NCBI GenBank assembly: GCA_025331565.1
Contig: JAFREQ010000012.1
Coordinates: forward strand, 7,740,501 to 7,804,500
Length of the DNA stretch: 64,000 nucleotides
DNA from: Holacanthus passer
Taxonomy: Eukaryota > Chordata > Actinopteri > Pomacanthidae
Direction: 5' to 3'
Shown here: positions 22,896 through 34,569 of the stretch, piece after piece
Position numbering within the stretch: position 1 is the stretch's first letter
Layout: every line of letters starts with the position of its first letter
Notes under the pieces: model-generated
The model's database searches: none
What the model saw: only the letters and a program-made list of their open reading frames with translations
What the model was told of the DNA's origin: nothing
Program-made: the position numbers and the translations under genes

Positions 22896-25800
22896 ATGGC
22901 GGACTGTGAAGACGTTGCTCCGGTGTACTTTGCTGTTAGCGGCATTCCTGTAACGTTTCACTCAGCCGACCTGAGAAATTATTTCAGTCAGTTTATAGAA
23001 AGCGGTGGTTTTCACTGTTTTCACTACCGACATCGACCGGAGGTCCTCAGAGGCTGCGAGGGGGCCGAAGAGGGCAGCAGCTCCAAATCCTCCGAGCCAG
23101 ACCAGGTCCCAGAAACCAGACCCGAGAGGAAAGAGCCGGCGAGGTCGTGCTGTTGTGTCGTCTCAGTTCATCATAAAGACGCTGACAGGTTCGTCCGGAT
23201 GTACGCGGGGAACCACTGGATTAACTCGAAGGGAAACTGGCTGAAGCGGCGCTGCGTTATCAAAAGAGTTAAAGTTTCAAGTGACAAAGGTCAGTGAGAC
23301 GTTCAATGTGTTTCTGTTTTACACGGAGCTCAGTTTACAAGTGATGGGCAGTACAACCAGTGCTGTAATGTAACTGAGTACATTTCCTTAAGTACAGATT
23401 TAAGGTGCTTGAACTTTACTTGAGTCTTTTCTGTTCATGCTGTCGTTTGATGCATATTTTGAGCATGTCATAGTTTAAAATGAGCTCCACCTCAACCAAC
23501 TTCAAGTATTTTTCGCCATTGAGTATTTTTACAGTGTGATATTAGTACTTTTAATTAAGTAAAATATCTGAATACTTCCTCCTGCACGTAGTACTACTCA
23601 GCCTGTGATAACAATTTTATAATGGCCTGTCTGCTGTGGCTCTGCAGGGAGCTTTGTCAAGCCTTAGTGAGTAAAATAAGATAGATAATGTAAAATAGAA
23701 TAATTGCAGCTTGTGTTTGGAGACTAATAATCTACAACAAAGCTTGCATTACAAACTGGGGTTATGTAGTTGGTTGCATTATGGGAAATGTAGGACCAAG
23801 TGTTTTGGGATCTTGACCCAGTCAGATGACAAACTGATGACAACTGGATATCTTGGCCTCTGTTCTTGCAAGTCTTTCAATAATTACAAAACATGGCAGT
23901 TGTAGGTGTCAAATCTAAATTGTTATTTTAAAACTCCCCACTCTGGCACTTCCCTGTTCCAAATTGTTTGTAATTATATGAACAAAAGAAGTGTGTTAGA
24001 TTAATGATAAGTTAAGAAGTGTAAAAAGTTATCTGTGAAGATCAAATGCCTGATGTTTTTCCATGAAAAGTGACTTTGAAGTGTAAATTCATTAATCAGT
24101 TGTAGTTATGTAATTTTTTATGAGGAAACTAACTGAGTCGTAGACTTTTATAGGATTTTCAAGGCACAATTCCTTCTAAATTTAAACCTCTTAGTTACAT
24201 ATAAGGTACAGGAAGTGTATCATCTATGTCATGAGTTCTTTATGTAGATATTACTGTTTATCACTGGAATTTTGTTGTCTTTTGGCTTGTTTTATTGTGA
24301 CATGAAGTTTTATCACGGTTTGTACATTTATTGTTTTTTATTCCTTTAGATGATGGCTCATTCCCGTATAAAACAAAGTACGAGCAACGGCACAGGGTGT
24401 CCTTAACAGAGTGTTTCACAGAGGCTGACCTTAAAAGCTTATCTGAGCTGAATCCACCTGCTCTGATGCAGAATGGGAATGTGGGCACGCCGGTGAAAGT
24501 GTTCCTACAGCTCATCCAGTCCTGCCGACTGCCCCCACGCCTCATCAAGAAGTTGGGCCTCACTTTCCCCAAGACCAGCTCCAATCGGCGCTACGGAAAT
24601 GTACCTTTCCAGTATCGAAACACTTTGACACTTCCAGCCACTGAGGAGACTGTATTAACAGCAGCTGGACATGAAATATCAGGGCCAGGTACTTTGGCTG
24701 CTCCACCTGCAGGACAGAGGCGGCTGGCTGATCACACAGAACCAAGAGAGACTGATGAGCCACAGGAAGCAGAGGAGGAGGAGGAGGAGGAGGATGCAAA
24801 GTCAAATGCAGATGATGTGAGTTTAAATCAGTTTATATTAATTTGTATGTCAAATGTATATGCACTGTTATTGTTAGCATTTTTAGGCTGTGATTTAGAG
24901 CTGTCTGAATTATCATAATCATCCCTTCACTGTGATTTGTCAATTATTAATCTTGCTGGTTGTAGGATGATGACTGCTGTGAGGAGTGGGAGCGCCATGA
25001 GGCTTTGCACGATGATGTAACGAGCCAGGAGCGAAGCAAAGAGAGGCTGTTCGAAGAGGAGATTGAGTTGAAATGGGAGAAAGGCGGCTCAGGCCTGGTG
25101 TTCTACACTGACGCCCAGTACTGGCAGGAGGAGGAAGGAGGTACACAACAAAAACATTTATCATACAGTTTTACGCACTCACCAGAAGAAAGTGGTAGAT
25201 CATTATATGTGTTTATACATGAAAAAGCACATCTTATCATCGTATCAGTTATGAGATGGGGCGTCTTTGTCACCTTTTGTATTGACTACATTTTTGTGGT
25301 CTTCTGTCCTTTTTTTAGATTTTGATGAACAGACGGCAGACGACTGGGATGTTGACATGAGTGTTTACTATGATAAAGGTATTTGAAGTTTGTTTTACAT
25401 CTGTGATCACCTTTATAGATGAAGTGAACCAGACTGTGAATTATATCTCCGCAGAGTCTGATTTTCTTTAACCCAACTCTTCCTCTCACAGATGGTGGTG
25501 ACATGGATGCCCGTGACTATGTCCGAATGCGATATGAGAAAAGGCTGAGGGAGGGTCTTGAAAATACATCTGGACACAATCAGTCTATTGGCAGCTTCGA
25601 GAGGTTCACTAAGGTAAAGAGGTGGCCTATATTGTCACTTCCATCTTTTCTACCATTGTGCATATGAGTATATTTCTAATGTTTTTTTCATTTCAGGGCT
25701 TTGGTCGTCGTGTGATGGAAAAGCAGGGGTGGAAGGATGGTGAAGGGTTGGGACACAGTCAGATTGGAATTCCTGAAGCTCTTGAGAACGAGGGCCAACA

Positions 25801-26115
25801 TCCCAACTGCAAAAGAGGCTTTGGGTGCGTATGAACACAGAAAACTGAATCAACAATATATAACTGCTTGCATGTTTTGATTGAATGTTTTTTTAGTGCT
25901 CTCCTGATGCTATTATATTTCTTTTCTGCAGGTATCATGGAGAGAAACTCATCTTACATCCCGTAAAAAAGGCTAGAGCTGAATTTCATATATCTACAGT
26001 ATATGATAAACCCAAAAACATAGATGGAGGAGACACGTTGCTGAGGCGTCAACCTAACACCAGTATGAAGTACAGGGGCTGGCAGCCAGGTGGCACCATT
26101 GGACCACGAAGATAA
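22896..26115 (+). CDS. gpatch3: gpatch3, G-patch domain-containing protein 3
   Basis: Seven coding exons: 22896-23289, 24350-24816, 24966-25140, 25319-25378, 25492-25613, 25697-25824, 25932-26115. All are GT/AG and phases close, giving 509 aa (human about 525). The N-terminus (MADCEDVAPVYFAVSGIPVT, later HCFHYRHRPE) is an RRM-like region. The middle has FPKTSSNRRYGNVPFQYRNT followed by an acidic run of eight Glu (around 24775-24792). The C-terminal third carries the G-patch (residues about 407-450): GFGRRVMEKQGWKDGEGLGH, with the conserved aromatic and glycine positions, then RGFGYHGEK. It ends MKYRGWQPGGTIGPRR. G-patch proteins bind RNA or activate DEAH helicases; mammalian GPATCH3 is reported to dampen RIG-I/MAVS signalling. 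The start codon is chosen because it fits the family start MAD/MAE and has GGCGG after it. Confidence 0.95.
23358..23588. mobile_element. MITE-like element in gpatch3 intron 1
   Basis: The left end contains GTAACTGAGTACATTTCCTT and AAGTACAG. The right end contains AGTACTTTTAATTAAGTAAA and ATCTGAATACTTCC. Together these match the ends of a very common fish element whose termini both centre on ACTTAAGTA-type words. The internal AGCTCCACCTCAACCAACTT is also characteristic. It has no coding capacity and is shorter than the full-length form I recall, so it is probably internally deleted. Confidence 0.6.
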
Positions 26116-26175
26116 CTTAAATTAAATTATTATTATTTTATATTATTTTTACTGACTTATTTGTCTGACGGTGCT

Positions 26176-26181
26176 ATTAAA
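26176..26181 (+). terminator. gpatch3: gpatch3 poly(A) signal (ATTAAA variant)
   Basis: ATTAAA 61 bases after the stop, followed by TGTACGGGTTTTGTCTTTT, gives a very short 3'UTR. Confidence 0.55.
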
Positions 26182-26189
26182 ATATTTTT

Positions 26190-26960
26190 TTTACCTTTCA
26201 TCCCACTTGTACGGGTTTTGTCTTTTAACTTTTTAATATGCTTTTGTAATGCACTAATTGCTGACTCACTATGACACAAAAACTTACCTGTCTATTAATG
26301 CCTCACATTTGTATGGAATGTATTAATGATGTATCACAAGAGGGAAACAAAACAGTTCAGTTTGAACATTCTGAACATGAACATCTCTATTCATCCAGTG
26401 CTTCTTGGATCAAAGCTAGACAACAACTTGAATGCTTTGCCACATGTGCATTTTGGGCTATGTAAAAATGATTATTCCATGAACATATTTAGCTTGAAGT
26501 CAGGCTCAAGTCAAACCAGCTCCATACCAAGTAAAGTCAAACATAAGGTTCAGCCCACTCCCCACCCCATAGCACAGTCCTTAATATGTGTTATAACAAA
26601 TATCAGTCTTTTAGGACAACTGGGTTCCACCTGTGTCCTGTTGTTGACTGTGTGTCTGTCCTTTAACCATTTTGTTAAAACAGAGACTCAGGTGGGCAAA
26701 CCCAAACTCTCCTGCATAATGCTGTAAAAATGGTCTTTTTCTAGAGCCTCTAACAATTTGAAATTGTGGGAATTATTATTTTCTATATTATTCACTTTGT
26801 TCTGCAGAGTAGGATGAGGAAGCAAGTGGACCATGACTTCATACTTACTTTTCTCCTGTCAGACTGAACAAGAAGAACAAGAAATGGAATTAAAGTGATA
26901 ATAAGGGTTCATTAGTCATCCATCTGCAGCTGTTTCTCTGTTTGCGTCTGAGAGACAAAC
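26190..26960. other. gpatch3-gpn2 spacer, nothing recognised
   Basis: About 770 bases of AT-rich sequence with overlapping random open frames (for example 26326-26727) and no repeat or RNA gene that I can identify. Confidence 0.55.
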
Positions 26961-27039
26961 CAGTTTGAGAGGCGCTGCTTGGCTTGGCTGCTTGGGTCGT
27001 GCCACATGTTACATGAAAAACACAGCTTTTATTTTGATA

Positions 27040-27831
27040 CGTCGGTTACGCAACCCGGATGTACTTCAGATTAGCTTTAGCCTGTTAGCTAGCAGCCGAT
27101 GTACGCATGCAAACAAAACGGCGGCAGACGGTAAATATCCATCAGGTCTTGTTACATTTATCAATATGAGTCCACAAAGTCGTAAGAAAAATTGTAGCTA
27201 GCATTAGTTACATCCCTCTTTTGTCAGACATAAACTTTTAATTAGCGACAGTTTTATTAGTACAAGTTTTATTGATTAACTTGCTTACCTGAGTGCATTA
27301 AGTTGTCGAGCTGTTGATTTAATAATAAATATTGTAAAGACTGAACTTGCGTATTTTTCATTTTCTAATATTTGACACTGACTGATGTGACCAGCAATCA
27401 AACTGACACCTGACAAACACAGTAAATGTTGTCTGAGGCAGGTAAACATTTCATGTCACAAAGGCAGATAGATGTTATATACTTTATAAAATATATAAAT
27501 ATTTATAAAATGCCACTAAGAATAATCAATTATTAAGGTGACCTGATGACATGATACATTCCATATTTCTACTGTCAGGTACCTCTCACTTAGTGTTTAC
27601 AAGTCTAAAGCCTTCTATATAGATTTCACAGGTGGCTGGTAGAAATGTTCACTGACCTGCAACAGTGGCAGGTGAGGAAAAAAACTGAATTTCTGACCCT
27701 GGATGTGACCCTGCCAGATACCAACCCGGATGCTGATACCCTGCGCAGGACAACACATGTGGCCCCTCAGACATCCTGGTCCCGTCTGATGTCCTCCTCT
27801 CCAGCTCTCCAGTCCCCCTGCCATTGAAACC
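27040..27831 (+). promoter_or_regulatory. gpn2: gpn2 promoter, non-coding first exon and upstream ORF
   Basis: ACCCGGATGTAC (ETS-like) and AAAACGGCGGC (YY1-like) mark a probable promoter/first exon ending at GACG|GTAAAT (exon end 27130). A second 5'UTR exon probably starts after TTTCACAG at 27631. That exon contains a 60-codon upstream ORF, 27645-27827, whose TGA lies only four bases before the gpn2 ATG (27832). The intron between them (27131-27631) holds nothing recognisable. Confidence 0.5.
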
Positions 27832-30800
27832 ATGTCCAGCCAGACAGGAGTCACACCCTCGCTACGCTTCGGCCAGGTGGTCATTGGACCCCCAGGCTCA
27901 GGAAAAACCACCTATTGCCAAGGAATGCAAGAATTCCTCACTCACCTGGGACGCAAGGTGGTTGTGGTGAACATGGACCCTGCCAATGAGGGACTACCTT
28001 ATTCCTGTGGGGTAGATATCTCTGAGCTGGTCACTCTGGATGATGTCATGGAGGGCTTGAAGCTGGGGCCCAATGGTGGGCTCCTCTACTGTATGGAGTA
28101 TGTTGAAGCAAATCTGGACTGGTTAGAGAACAAACTCAAACAGCACAGTGACTGTTACTTCTTGTTTGATTGCCCTGGACAAGTGGAACTCTACACCCAC
28201 CAGAGTTCAGTAAAGAATATATTCTCCCAGCTGGCCAAGTGGAATTTCAGGGTGAGCTTCTTAAACATTAAAGGATGGGAATGATGTTCTGTCCCCTGAG
28301 CCTTAAACGGATGCGTTTTCCATATAGTCATTGTGTATGTACATCATTAAGATCGTGTTAAAATGATTCCACTTTGCATTTAGGTCTTATGACTGTCCTC
28401 TCACACTCTCTCTCTAAGCTGACAGCAGTACACCTTGTGGACTCTCATTACTGCGCTGATCCAGCCAAGTTCATCTCTGTGCTGTGTACGTCCCTGTCCA
28501 CCATGCTGCACGTAGAGCTTCCCCATGTCAACGTCCTCTCCAAGATGGATCTGATTGAGCAGTATGGCAGACTGGGTAAGTTGAGGGCTGTTGGCTCAGA
28601 CAAAATTACACACACAAAATGGGATGTTATGTACTGTGGTAACATTTTTCCCACCTGTGTTCTTGTACAGCCTTCAACCTTGACTTCTACACAGAGGTCA
28701 TGGACTTGACCTATCTTCTTGATCACCTGGCTGCAGACCCCTTCTTTAAAAAATTCCACCATCTGAATGAAAAGTTGGCAGAGGTCATTCAAGATTACAG
28801 CCTCGTCTCCTTTGTGCCTCTCAATGTACAGGTATCACTGTTGTTGTTAAGAGCTACTGTATATTACACTCGGCTACACACAAATCTTGCCTTTTCTTAA
28901 TAGCTTATTGCTCAGTGATTGACTACCAAATGCCAAGTCTTCTTTGAGCTTAATCCAAAACCCACAGACCTAATGTAGCCTGACTAGCTTTCTCAAACAT
29001 CGCTCTGTCACATACAGAAATGAGGCCTTGAAGGTTTCTGTGTGTAGCACAGAATAAGTGACTGAAAGATTTTTCAGATTAATACATTTTAATTTATTAA
29101 AACTCTTTTCATGTTTTGACTGAAAGCAAATTTGCTGCCAAATACTAATTAATTCTTGCTTAATTACTGTGTCTAGAGTTTATGTTATTATAATATAATA
29201 TTATTATTTTTATTTTTTGTAAAATGATGCAAGGCCACTTTTTTTAAACAAACACGTTAAACTTCTACATTAATTCACATATGCCAAATTGGTGCTGCAA
29301 TTACTGCTTATTTTTTTCACGATTAATTGTTTGGTCTATAAAATGTCAAAAAAAAATGTGAAAAATGCTCGTCGCCATTTCCCAGAAGACAAAGTGTCTT
29401 GAAATTGCTTCTTTGGTCCAATTTCTCAATCATAAATGACTAAGCAGCAAATCCTTACATTTAAGATTTTGGAACCAACAAATGTTTGACATTTTTGCTT
29501 GAAAAATGACTGAAACTATCAAAATAGCGGCAGATTAATTTTCTTTTGATCAACAATTTGATTAACTGACTAATCAATGCAGCTCTGTCAAACTTTCTTC
29601 CAAGTATTTCTAAAAGACATTCACCACATATTTTATCTCTTCAACAGGTAAATCATAAATCATTTTTAGCATTTGAAATTGGATCAATTTCCTGCAGATG
29701 GATTGGACCGTTAAAAGGGAGTGGGATGTCTGCACACTGTATTTGTTCCCTGACATTATTTCTTTATGGAGACTGATATGATCCTGTGTGTGTATCCAGA
29801 GACAGGAGTCTAGACTGCCGTGCCATCACCGCATATGGGACGAGTAATTTATACAAATGGCAGGTTGGCGCTCTTGTTTCCATCAGGGTGAAAACACAGC
29901 CGTGATGCATTTCTGTTTTTTACTCCCTTCAAGTTAAGCAGCCACTAGCTACCTTTGTTAGCAGTGGTACTTAACACAGCAAATTTAAAAGGGAAAACAA
30001 CTTTTAACTTTGAGAAAGACAAGATGCTAAATTCTTGAGCATTGAAGGAAGTTGGAGCTTTTATGGCTTTGTGTTCATATGTAGCTTATCTCAAAATACT
30101 AAACCTTAAACACAACCCCAATTCCAAAAAAATATATTTAATATTTGACCTCATCAACTTAATGGATTTTGTAAATATCTGCTTGTTCTGAATTTGATGG
30201 CAGCAACATGTTTCAAACAGGTTGGGACAGGAGCAACAAAAGACTGTGAAAGTTGTGGATCATTCCACAGGTAAACAGGTTCATTGGTAACAGGTGATAG
30301 TATCATGATTGGGTATGAAAGGTTCATCCTGGAAAGACTCAGTCGTTCACAAGCAAGGGTGGAGAGAGGTTCAACACTTTGTCGAACACATGATTGTATA
30401 AAGGAGATTACTACATGAGCTCAGGAACACTTCGTAAAACTTGTCGGTGAACACAGTTTGTTTGCAAATGATAGCATTTTGTTTTCATTTACGTTTTACA
30501 TGGTGTCCCAACTTTTTTTGGAATCAGGGTTGTACCAAGGCTGAACAGGCTGCATGACCACATTTCCAAGAAGGTTTCAAATTCTTTCCGAGGGAGAAGT
30601 CTGCCTCTATGCAGCAGATCTGACTGGTAGAAAAACAAATAGGAACAGAGACTGAGGTGTGTGTGAAACACATCAAATCTAATGCTGACTTGTGATTTAA
30701 TTACTTCTGTTTTACTTTATATATTTTATGCTGATTATTCAGAGAGCAGACATACAATTGTCTTTAAACAGCACATTATCAAGGTTTTAACGAGAGTATT

Positions 30801-31295
30801 TTCGGGAAATATATTTGGTCATCGGGGAGTTTCAGTGAATTTCTACAGGGAAAACCCCCGGATCAAGTGTTTCTCTTTTCTGTCTCCAGGACAAAGAGAG
30901 CATGGTTCAGGTCTTACGAGCAGTGGACAAGGCCAACGGCTACTGCTTTGGAGACCTGGAGGAGAGGAATCTGCAGGCCATGATGTCAGCTGCTGTGGGG
31001 GCAGACTTCCAGTTTGACTCGTATCCTTTCCTAATCACTGTGGTGACTCACTGTGACTCATCTGGTTTCAAATCAAGCATTAAGATTTACGGGAGGTGAC
31101 TGAAATACTGAATTCTCTTTTGTTAATAATGACTTTAGGTGAATTACGCTAAAAGTAACCGGAGTCTTACAATACATACATTTAAAATGTGTTTTTCTGT
31201 GTTTTCCTTAACAATACTCCAGTACTCTTGGGGTGCAAGAGCGTTATGTTGAAACCAGTGGAAAGACTGTGGAGGAGGAAATTATGGACCTGTAA
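27832..31295 (+). CDS. gpn2: gpn2, GPN-loop GTPase 2
   Basis: Five coding exons: 27832-28251, 28419-28575, 28671-28831, 30890-31020, 31223-31295, giving 313 aa (human about 310). Motifs in order: P-loop GPPGSGKTT (19-27), VVVVNMDPANE, the family-defining GPN loop in LGPNGGLLYCMEY, FDCPGQVELYTHQ (Walker B/G3), SKMDL (G4), and a C-terminal ERYVETSGKTVEEEIMDL. GPN GTPases act with RPAP proteins in cytoplasmic assembly and nuclear import of RNA polymerase II/III. Exon 2 uses the acceptor TCTCTCTAAG (28418), because the earlier TTTAG at 28381-28383 would put TGA in frame. The last intron (31021-31222) has U12-type signals: donor GTATCCTTT and branch site TTCCTTAAC. Intron 3 is over 2 kb and hosts two transposon remnants. 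Confidence 0.95.
29291..29587. mobile_element. MITE-like element in gpn2 intron 3
   Basis: It starts GGTGCTGCAATTACTGCTTA and ends CTGACTAATCAATGCAGCTC, so the ends are inverted copies around GCTGCA-TTA/TAAT-TGCAGC. Inside are TTGTTTGGTCTATAAAATGTC, CCAGAAGACAAAGTG and ATCAAAATAGCGGCAGATTA. These follow the order of an abundant fish MITE I recognise. No coding capacity. Confidence 0.7.
30110..30533. mobile_element. non-autonomous Kolobok-like DNA transposon in gpn2 intron 3
   Basis: The left terminus reads ACACAACCCCAATTCCAAAA. The right terminus reads CCCAACTTTTTTTGGAATCA then GGGTTGTA, whose reverse complement is TACAACCCTGATTCCAAAAA. The ends are therefore inverted repeats of the ACAACCCCAATTCCAAAAAA family. 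TTAA (30106-30109) precedes the left end, as expected for Kolobok target sites, but the right flank (CCAAGG) lacks it. Internal sequence has no transposase frame. Confidence 0.7.
31021..31222 (+). other. gpn2: U12-type GT-AG intron of gpn2
   Basis: The donor GTATCCTTT (31021-31029) is the exact U12 GT-AG consensus. TTCCTTAAC (31204-31212) is the exact U12 branch-site consensus. The branch adenosine is about 11 bases from the AG (31221-31222), the short spacing required by the minor spliceosome. There is no strong polypyrimidine tract between them. The intron is 202 bases, phase 2. Confidence 0.88.
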
Positions 31296-31747
31296 ATTGA
31301 AAACGCTCAGATAAAAGGACAAAACTGGTTGCCTGTTTAGCACCAGTATGCCACAGGAGTCTTGGCAACATCCATCTCACTTGGCCTGAATTCTGAGCCT
31401 CTCAACAAAAGCAGTGGATAGATGGGAACTAAATTTGGGTGCTGAAGATGCTTCAAGGTTGCACCACCACCACCCCTCATAGAAATCACAGTGAGGACGA
31501 CTGAGGGGAGTAACTGCTGAGCTTTTCTTCCATTATCTATCAGAGTGGTGTGATCAATCATATTTCTCTATAGGCGACAACAAGGAAATAAAGCTTCAAT
31601 AGATGCCAGTACGCTCTAATAAAATGTATCAAATCTAAAGACCCTCATTTAAGTTTTTGTTACATGTTTATGGCACCCATGTTGTTAAGAAACTCCATGA
31701 TAAGTTTCCAGGGGTGCTGGTCTATACGGTCATATTCATTCTGAAAC

Positions 31748-31753
31748 AATAAA
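31748..31753 (+). terminator. gpn2: gpn2 poly(A) signal
   Basis: AATAAA with a downstream T/GT-rich stretch (TTTGCTTTTTGTCTTCTCTG). An upstream AATAAA near 31587 is an alternative site. Confidence 0.6.
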
Positions 31754-31799
31754 GTGACTGCAATTAATACAGACTTTGCTTTTTGTCTTCTCTGTGGTA

Positions 31800-33296
31800 A
31801 TGAATTCACTGAAAATATAAATTTCGATGTGTCGATATAAATTCCTTGCTGCTTATTTTAGATCACTGGTGCATAAGTTAACTAAAATGTTTTCATGTTG
31901 AAGAATATTAATGCAAAGATTATACCTCAGACTTTCCTCATGTGAACCCTCCTGCCGTGTTAGTGAGGAGTCTGACAGAGAGATACAGAGACCAGACAGC
32001 ACATATCCCTTGATATACAGTGGAATATAATGGAACTTGACAATCGGCGGCACCTCAGAGACGCAAGTGCAATTTGAGTGTGTGTGCAGTAAATATTAAC
32101 ACGAACACTATATATTTTATGTTTATAGAACGGATTGTAATAAACTTATGCATATGTCAATTCCTGAGCAATTTGATTTCTAGTATTTGTGATGTACTTG
32201 AAAGTCTGATTAAATATAATACCAAATACTGTAGTACTTTGCATAGTGGAGTCAGGGATGCTGCTATTATAACAGAATTATACATTTGCAGAGCTTTCTG
32301 TTCTGTGATCTAAAGTAAACATGGACTACTTGGCAATAACATAAATGCATAATGTCTAAGGTGCAATTTTAACAAAGGAGAGGCGAATCAAAAACAACAG
32401 AAGTAGTGCTGGCTTTAAAAGTGAGTCCTTGTACTGTGTGCTGGGTCTGTCTTTAGTCCAGCAGGTGGCACATGTGTTTGCAAATCCTCGTCCCAGATCC
32501 ACAAAAGTCTGGTCCAGCTTTTCTCAGCAGCCGGAGCAGAAACATGAAGTCAGGCGGGGAGAGGAAGCTACATTAAATCGGTTTCTGCACAACTGGCCCT
32601 GTGTCTGCTCTCTGGGATGGAAGCTCTCTCTGAAAGCAACTAAAACTCTCTTTTTAACTTGGACCACTTTTCTTTTTTTCCTCCCTACTGCTGCTGTTGT
32701 GCTTCTGTCTTTACTGTGACCCCCCCAGTTTGAAAGCCCATCATCCCTGTTTTACATGCACATGCACCATTAAAAGTCCAGACGCCCTCATGCACACACA
32801 TTGAGGCTTCGTGTGCACTTCACATGCAGACTAAAATAAAGCGTGGTCCACTTTGCGAGCTCGCGCCGATGTGGGAAATCACATTATCCTCCGTGTGGCA
32901 TGATGTGGCTGTGAAATTATATGTGGACAGCTTGTTGCCTGCAAAGCTCCCTGCTCTCAGTGCATTAGGGGGGTGTGTCAGGCTGAATGTTAAATTGTGT
33001 TCCGATGTTTGTACATGTGATCAAGTATGCTTTCTCACTGGTACTTCCTGCCTTTTTTCCCCTATAAGCCCCCTAGAGGTAGATGTGTGTGTATGTGTGA
33101 AAGAGAGTGCATGAGAGACTGTGCGTGCGTGCGTGTGTGTGTGTTGAGAGTGAGAAGAGAAACCGAAAGGCAATCTTGTTCCACATGCACCCTGAAAATC
33201 TGAATTTTAATCAATACCCAATCGAACCATTAAACGCCTCATTAACCTTGTCATGTATTTGCATTTCATTCTTTTTCATAAAAACTCCCTCAGCCT

Positions 33297-33332
<36 letters not shown>

Positions 33333-34200
33333 ACACTTCTCATTACCATCCCACCCCTGCTCAATGCTGTGCACACACCCTGTGGATGCCAAAAATGTCT
33401 GCTTCATTTGACTGAGAAGAGAGAAAGAGGGGGGGCAAATGCTCCATTTTTCTAATTGTTGGGAGACTTTGAAACTGTTCATGCATCCTCTGTCTGATAG
33501 ATAAGGTTTTTTTTCTGTTCAATGTTAGTAGGGTGAGAGAGAGAGGGGGAGAGCTGGAGCCTGTGCACCCATCCCCCCACACTCAGCAGAGGAGTGTTTC
33601 TGCTGGACTGAGAGACAGACAGAGAGGAGAGGAGAGGAGAGGGGGTGGTAGAGGAGAGCTGAGCTGAGCAGAGCAGGCAGGGGAGGGAATAAGAGGGAAC
33701 AGTGCATTGGTAGTCTCGTTTGCTGCAAGGCTTCCTCCTTCTGCTCTGGAAAAACCTGTGTGTGGTGCCTTTGCTTGCCTAAATACCACTCAGAAACACT
33801 GGTGGGAATTAACTAAAAGCACTGGTGCACAAAGGCACATTTTTGAGCTGAATGTATTTATAAATGTGACTATTACAACTCATTTTCCTATAAGTAAGAA
33901 TTATTATATTATAGACTAAATGAACTTGTTTAATATAATGTTGCAGTATATGCAATACAGCTTTTCACACTTGCAGCTGTGGCAGCAACATCTATGCAAA
34001 CACACGCACTTGCAAATTGTATTCATTAATTACTCCCCCCCTCATGAAATTCAACATGCATACATTTTTTGTAATAGTGCATATTTTTTTTGTAATGCAC
34101 ACCCTCCTTGGCTTTTTATTGAAAGTGCGTTGTTTTTTCTACTAGACTCTCTTCATGTGGAGAAAATATTTCACCAACGTGGAAAAAAAAGACAATGTGA
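31800..34200. other. gpn2-arid1a spacer, simple repeats only
   Basis: About 2.4 kb without a supported gene. It contains a (CA)n tract (33297-33336), GT-rich words (33080-33145) and a purine tract of GAGAG/GGAGA units (33530-33680). The Ser/Leu/Pro-rich minus-strand open frames at 33525-33789 are translations of that purine tract. Confidence 0.6.
33297..33336. repeat. (CA)n microsatellite
   Basis: About 20 CA units with two CG interruptions near the right end. Confidence 0.95.
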
Positions 34201-34569
34201 GCCACAAAGTCCATTCCGCGTTGGATCACATGGCCCCGTGTTTTGCAGGCAGCCGAGCGGCTCGGTAAAATGGCTGTATGCAGCGGAGCCTCGTGTTGGT
34301 CGGGTTCGCTCGCTGCTTCTGCCCGGACTCACTAACACAACTCCCACAACAATTTCTGCCGCTTTGTATGGAGCCTCCAGCAGATTTCTAACCCGCTTAC
34401 GGAGCCGGAACCGCGGGGATGGCAGCCGGATTGGGTCCGGTGTGAGGGGTGGGAATGAATCGGTACAAGGATGAACGGTTATAAACAATTATTTATATTC
34501 AATGGTAGCTTTTGATTGTGACTGACTCGCCGAGAGAGGGAGAGAGAGGTGGGGAGGGGGGGCTATATC
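34200..34569 (+). promoter_or_regulatory. arid1a: arid1a promoter / 5'UTR at the edge of a CpG-rich region
   Basis: CpG density rises from about 34210 and stays high through exon 1 (CCGAGCGGCTCGG, GTTGGTCGGGTTCGCTCGCT, GGAGCCGGAACCGCGG). A GCCGCTTTGTATGGAGCC block suggests a CpG-island promoter. The leader has short upstream ATGs, for example at 34455 and 34470. No TATA box is convincing. Confidence 0.5.

Noticed and set aside
28384..28418. Acceptor TTTAG at 28383 for gpn2 exon 2
   Set aside because: Using it puts TGA in frame after two codons. The downstream TCTCTCTAAG gives the conserved LTAVHLVDSHYC.
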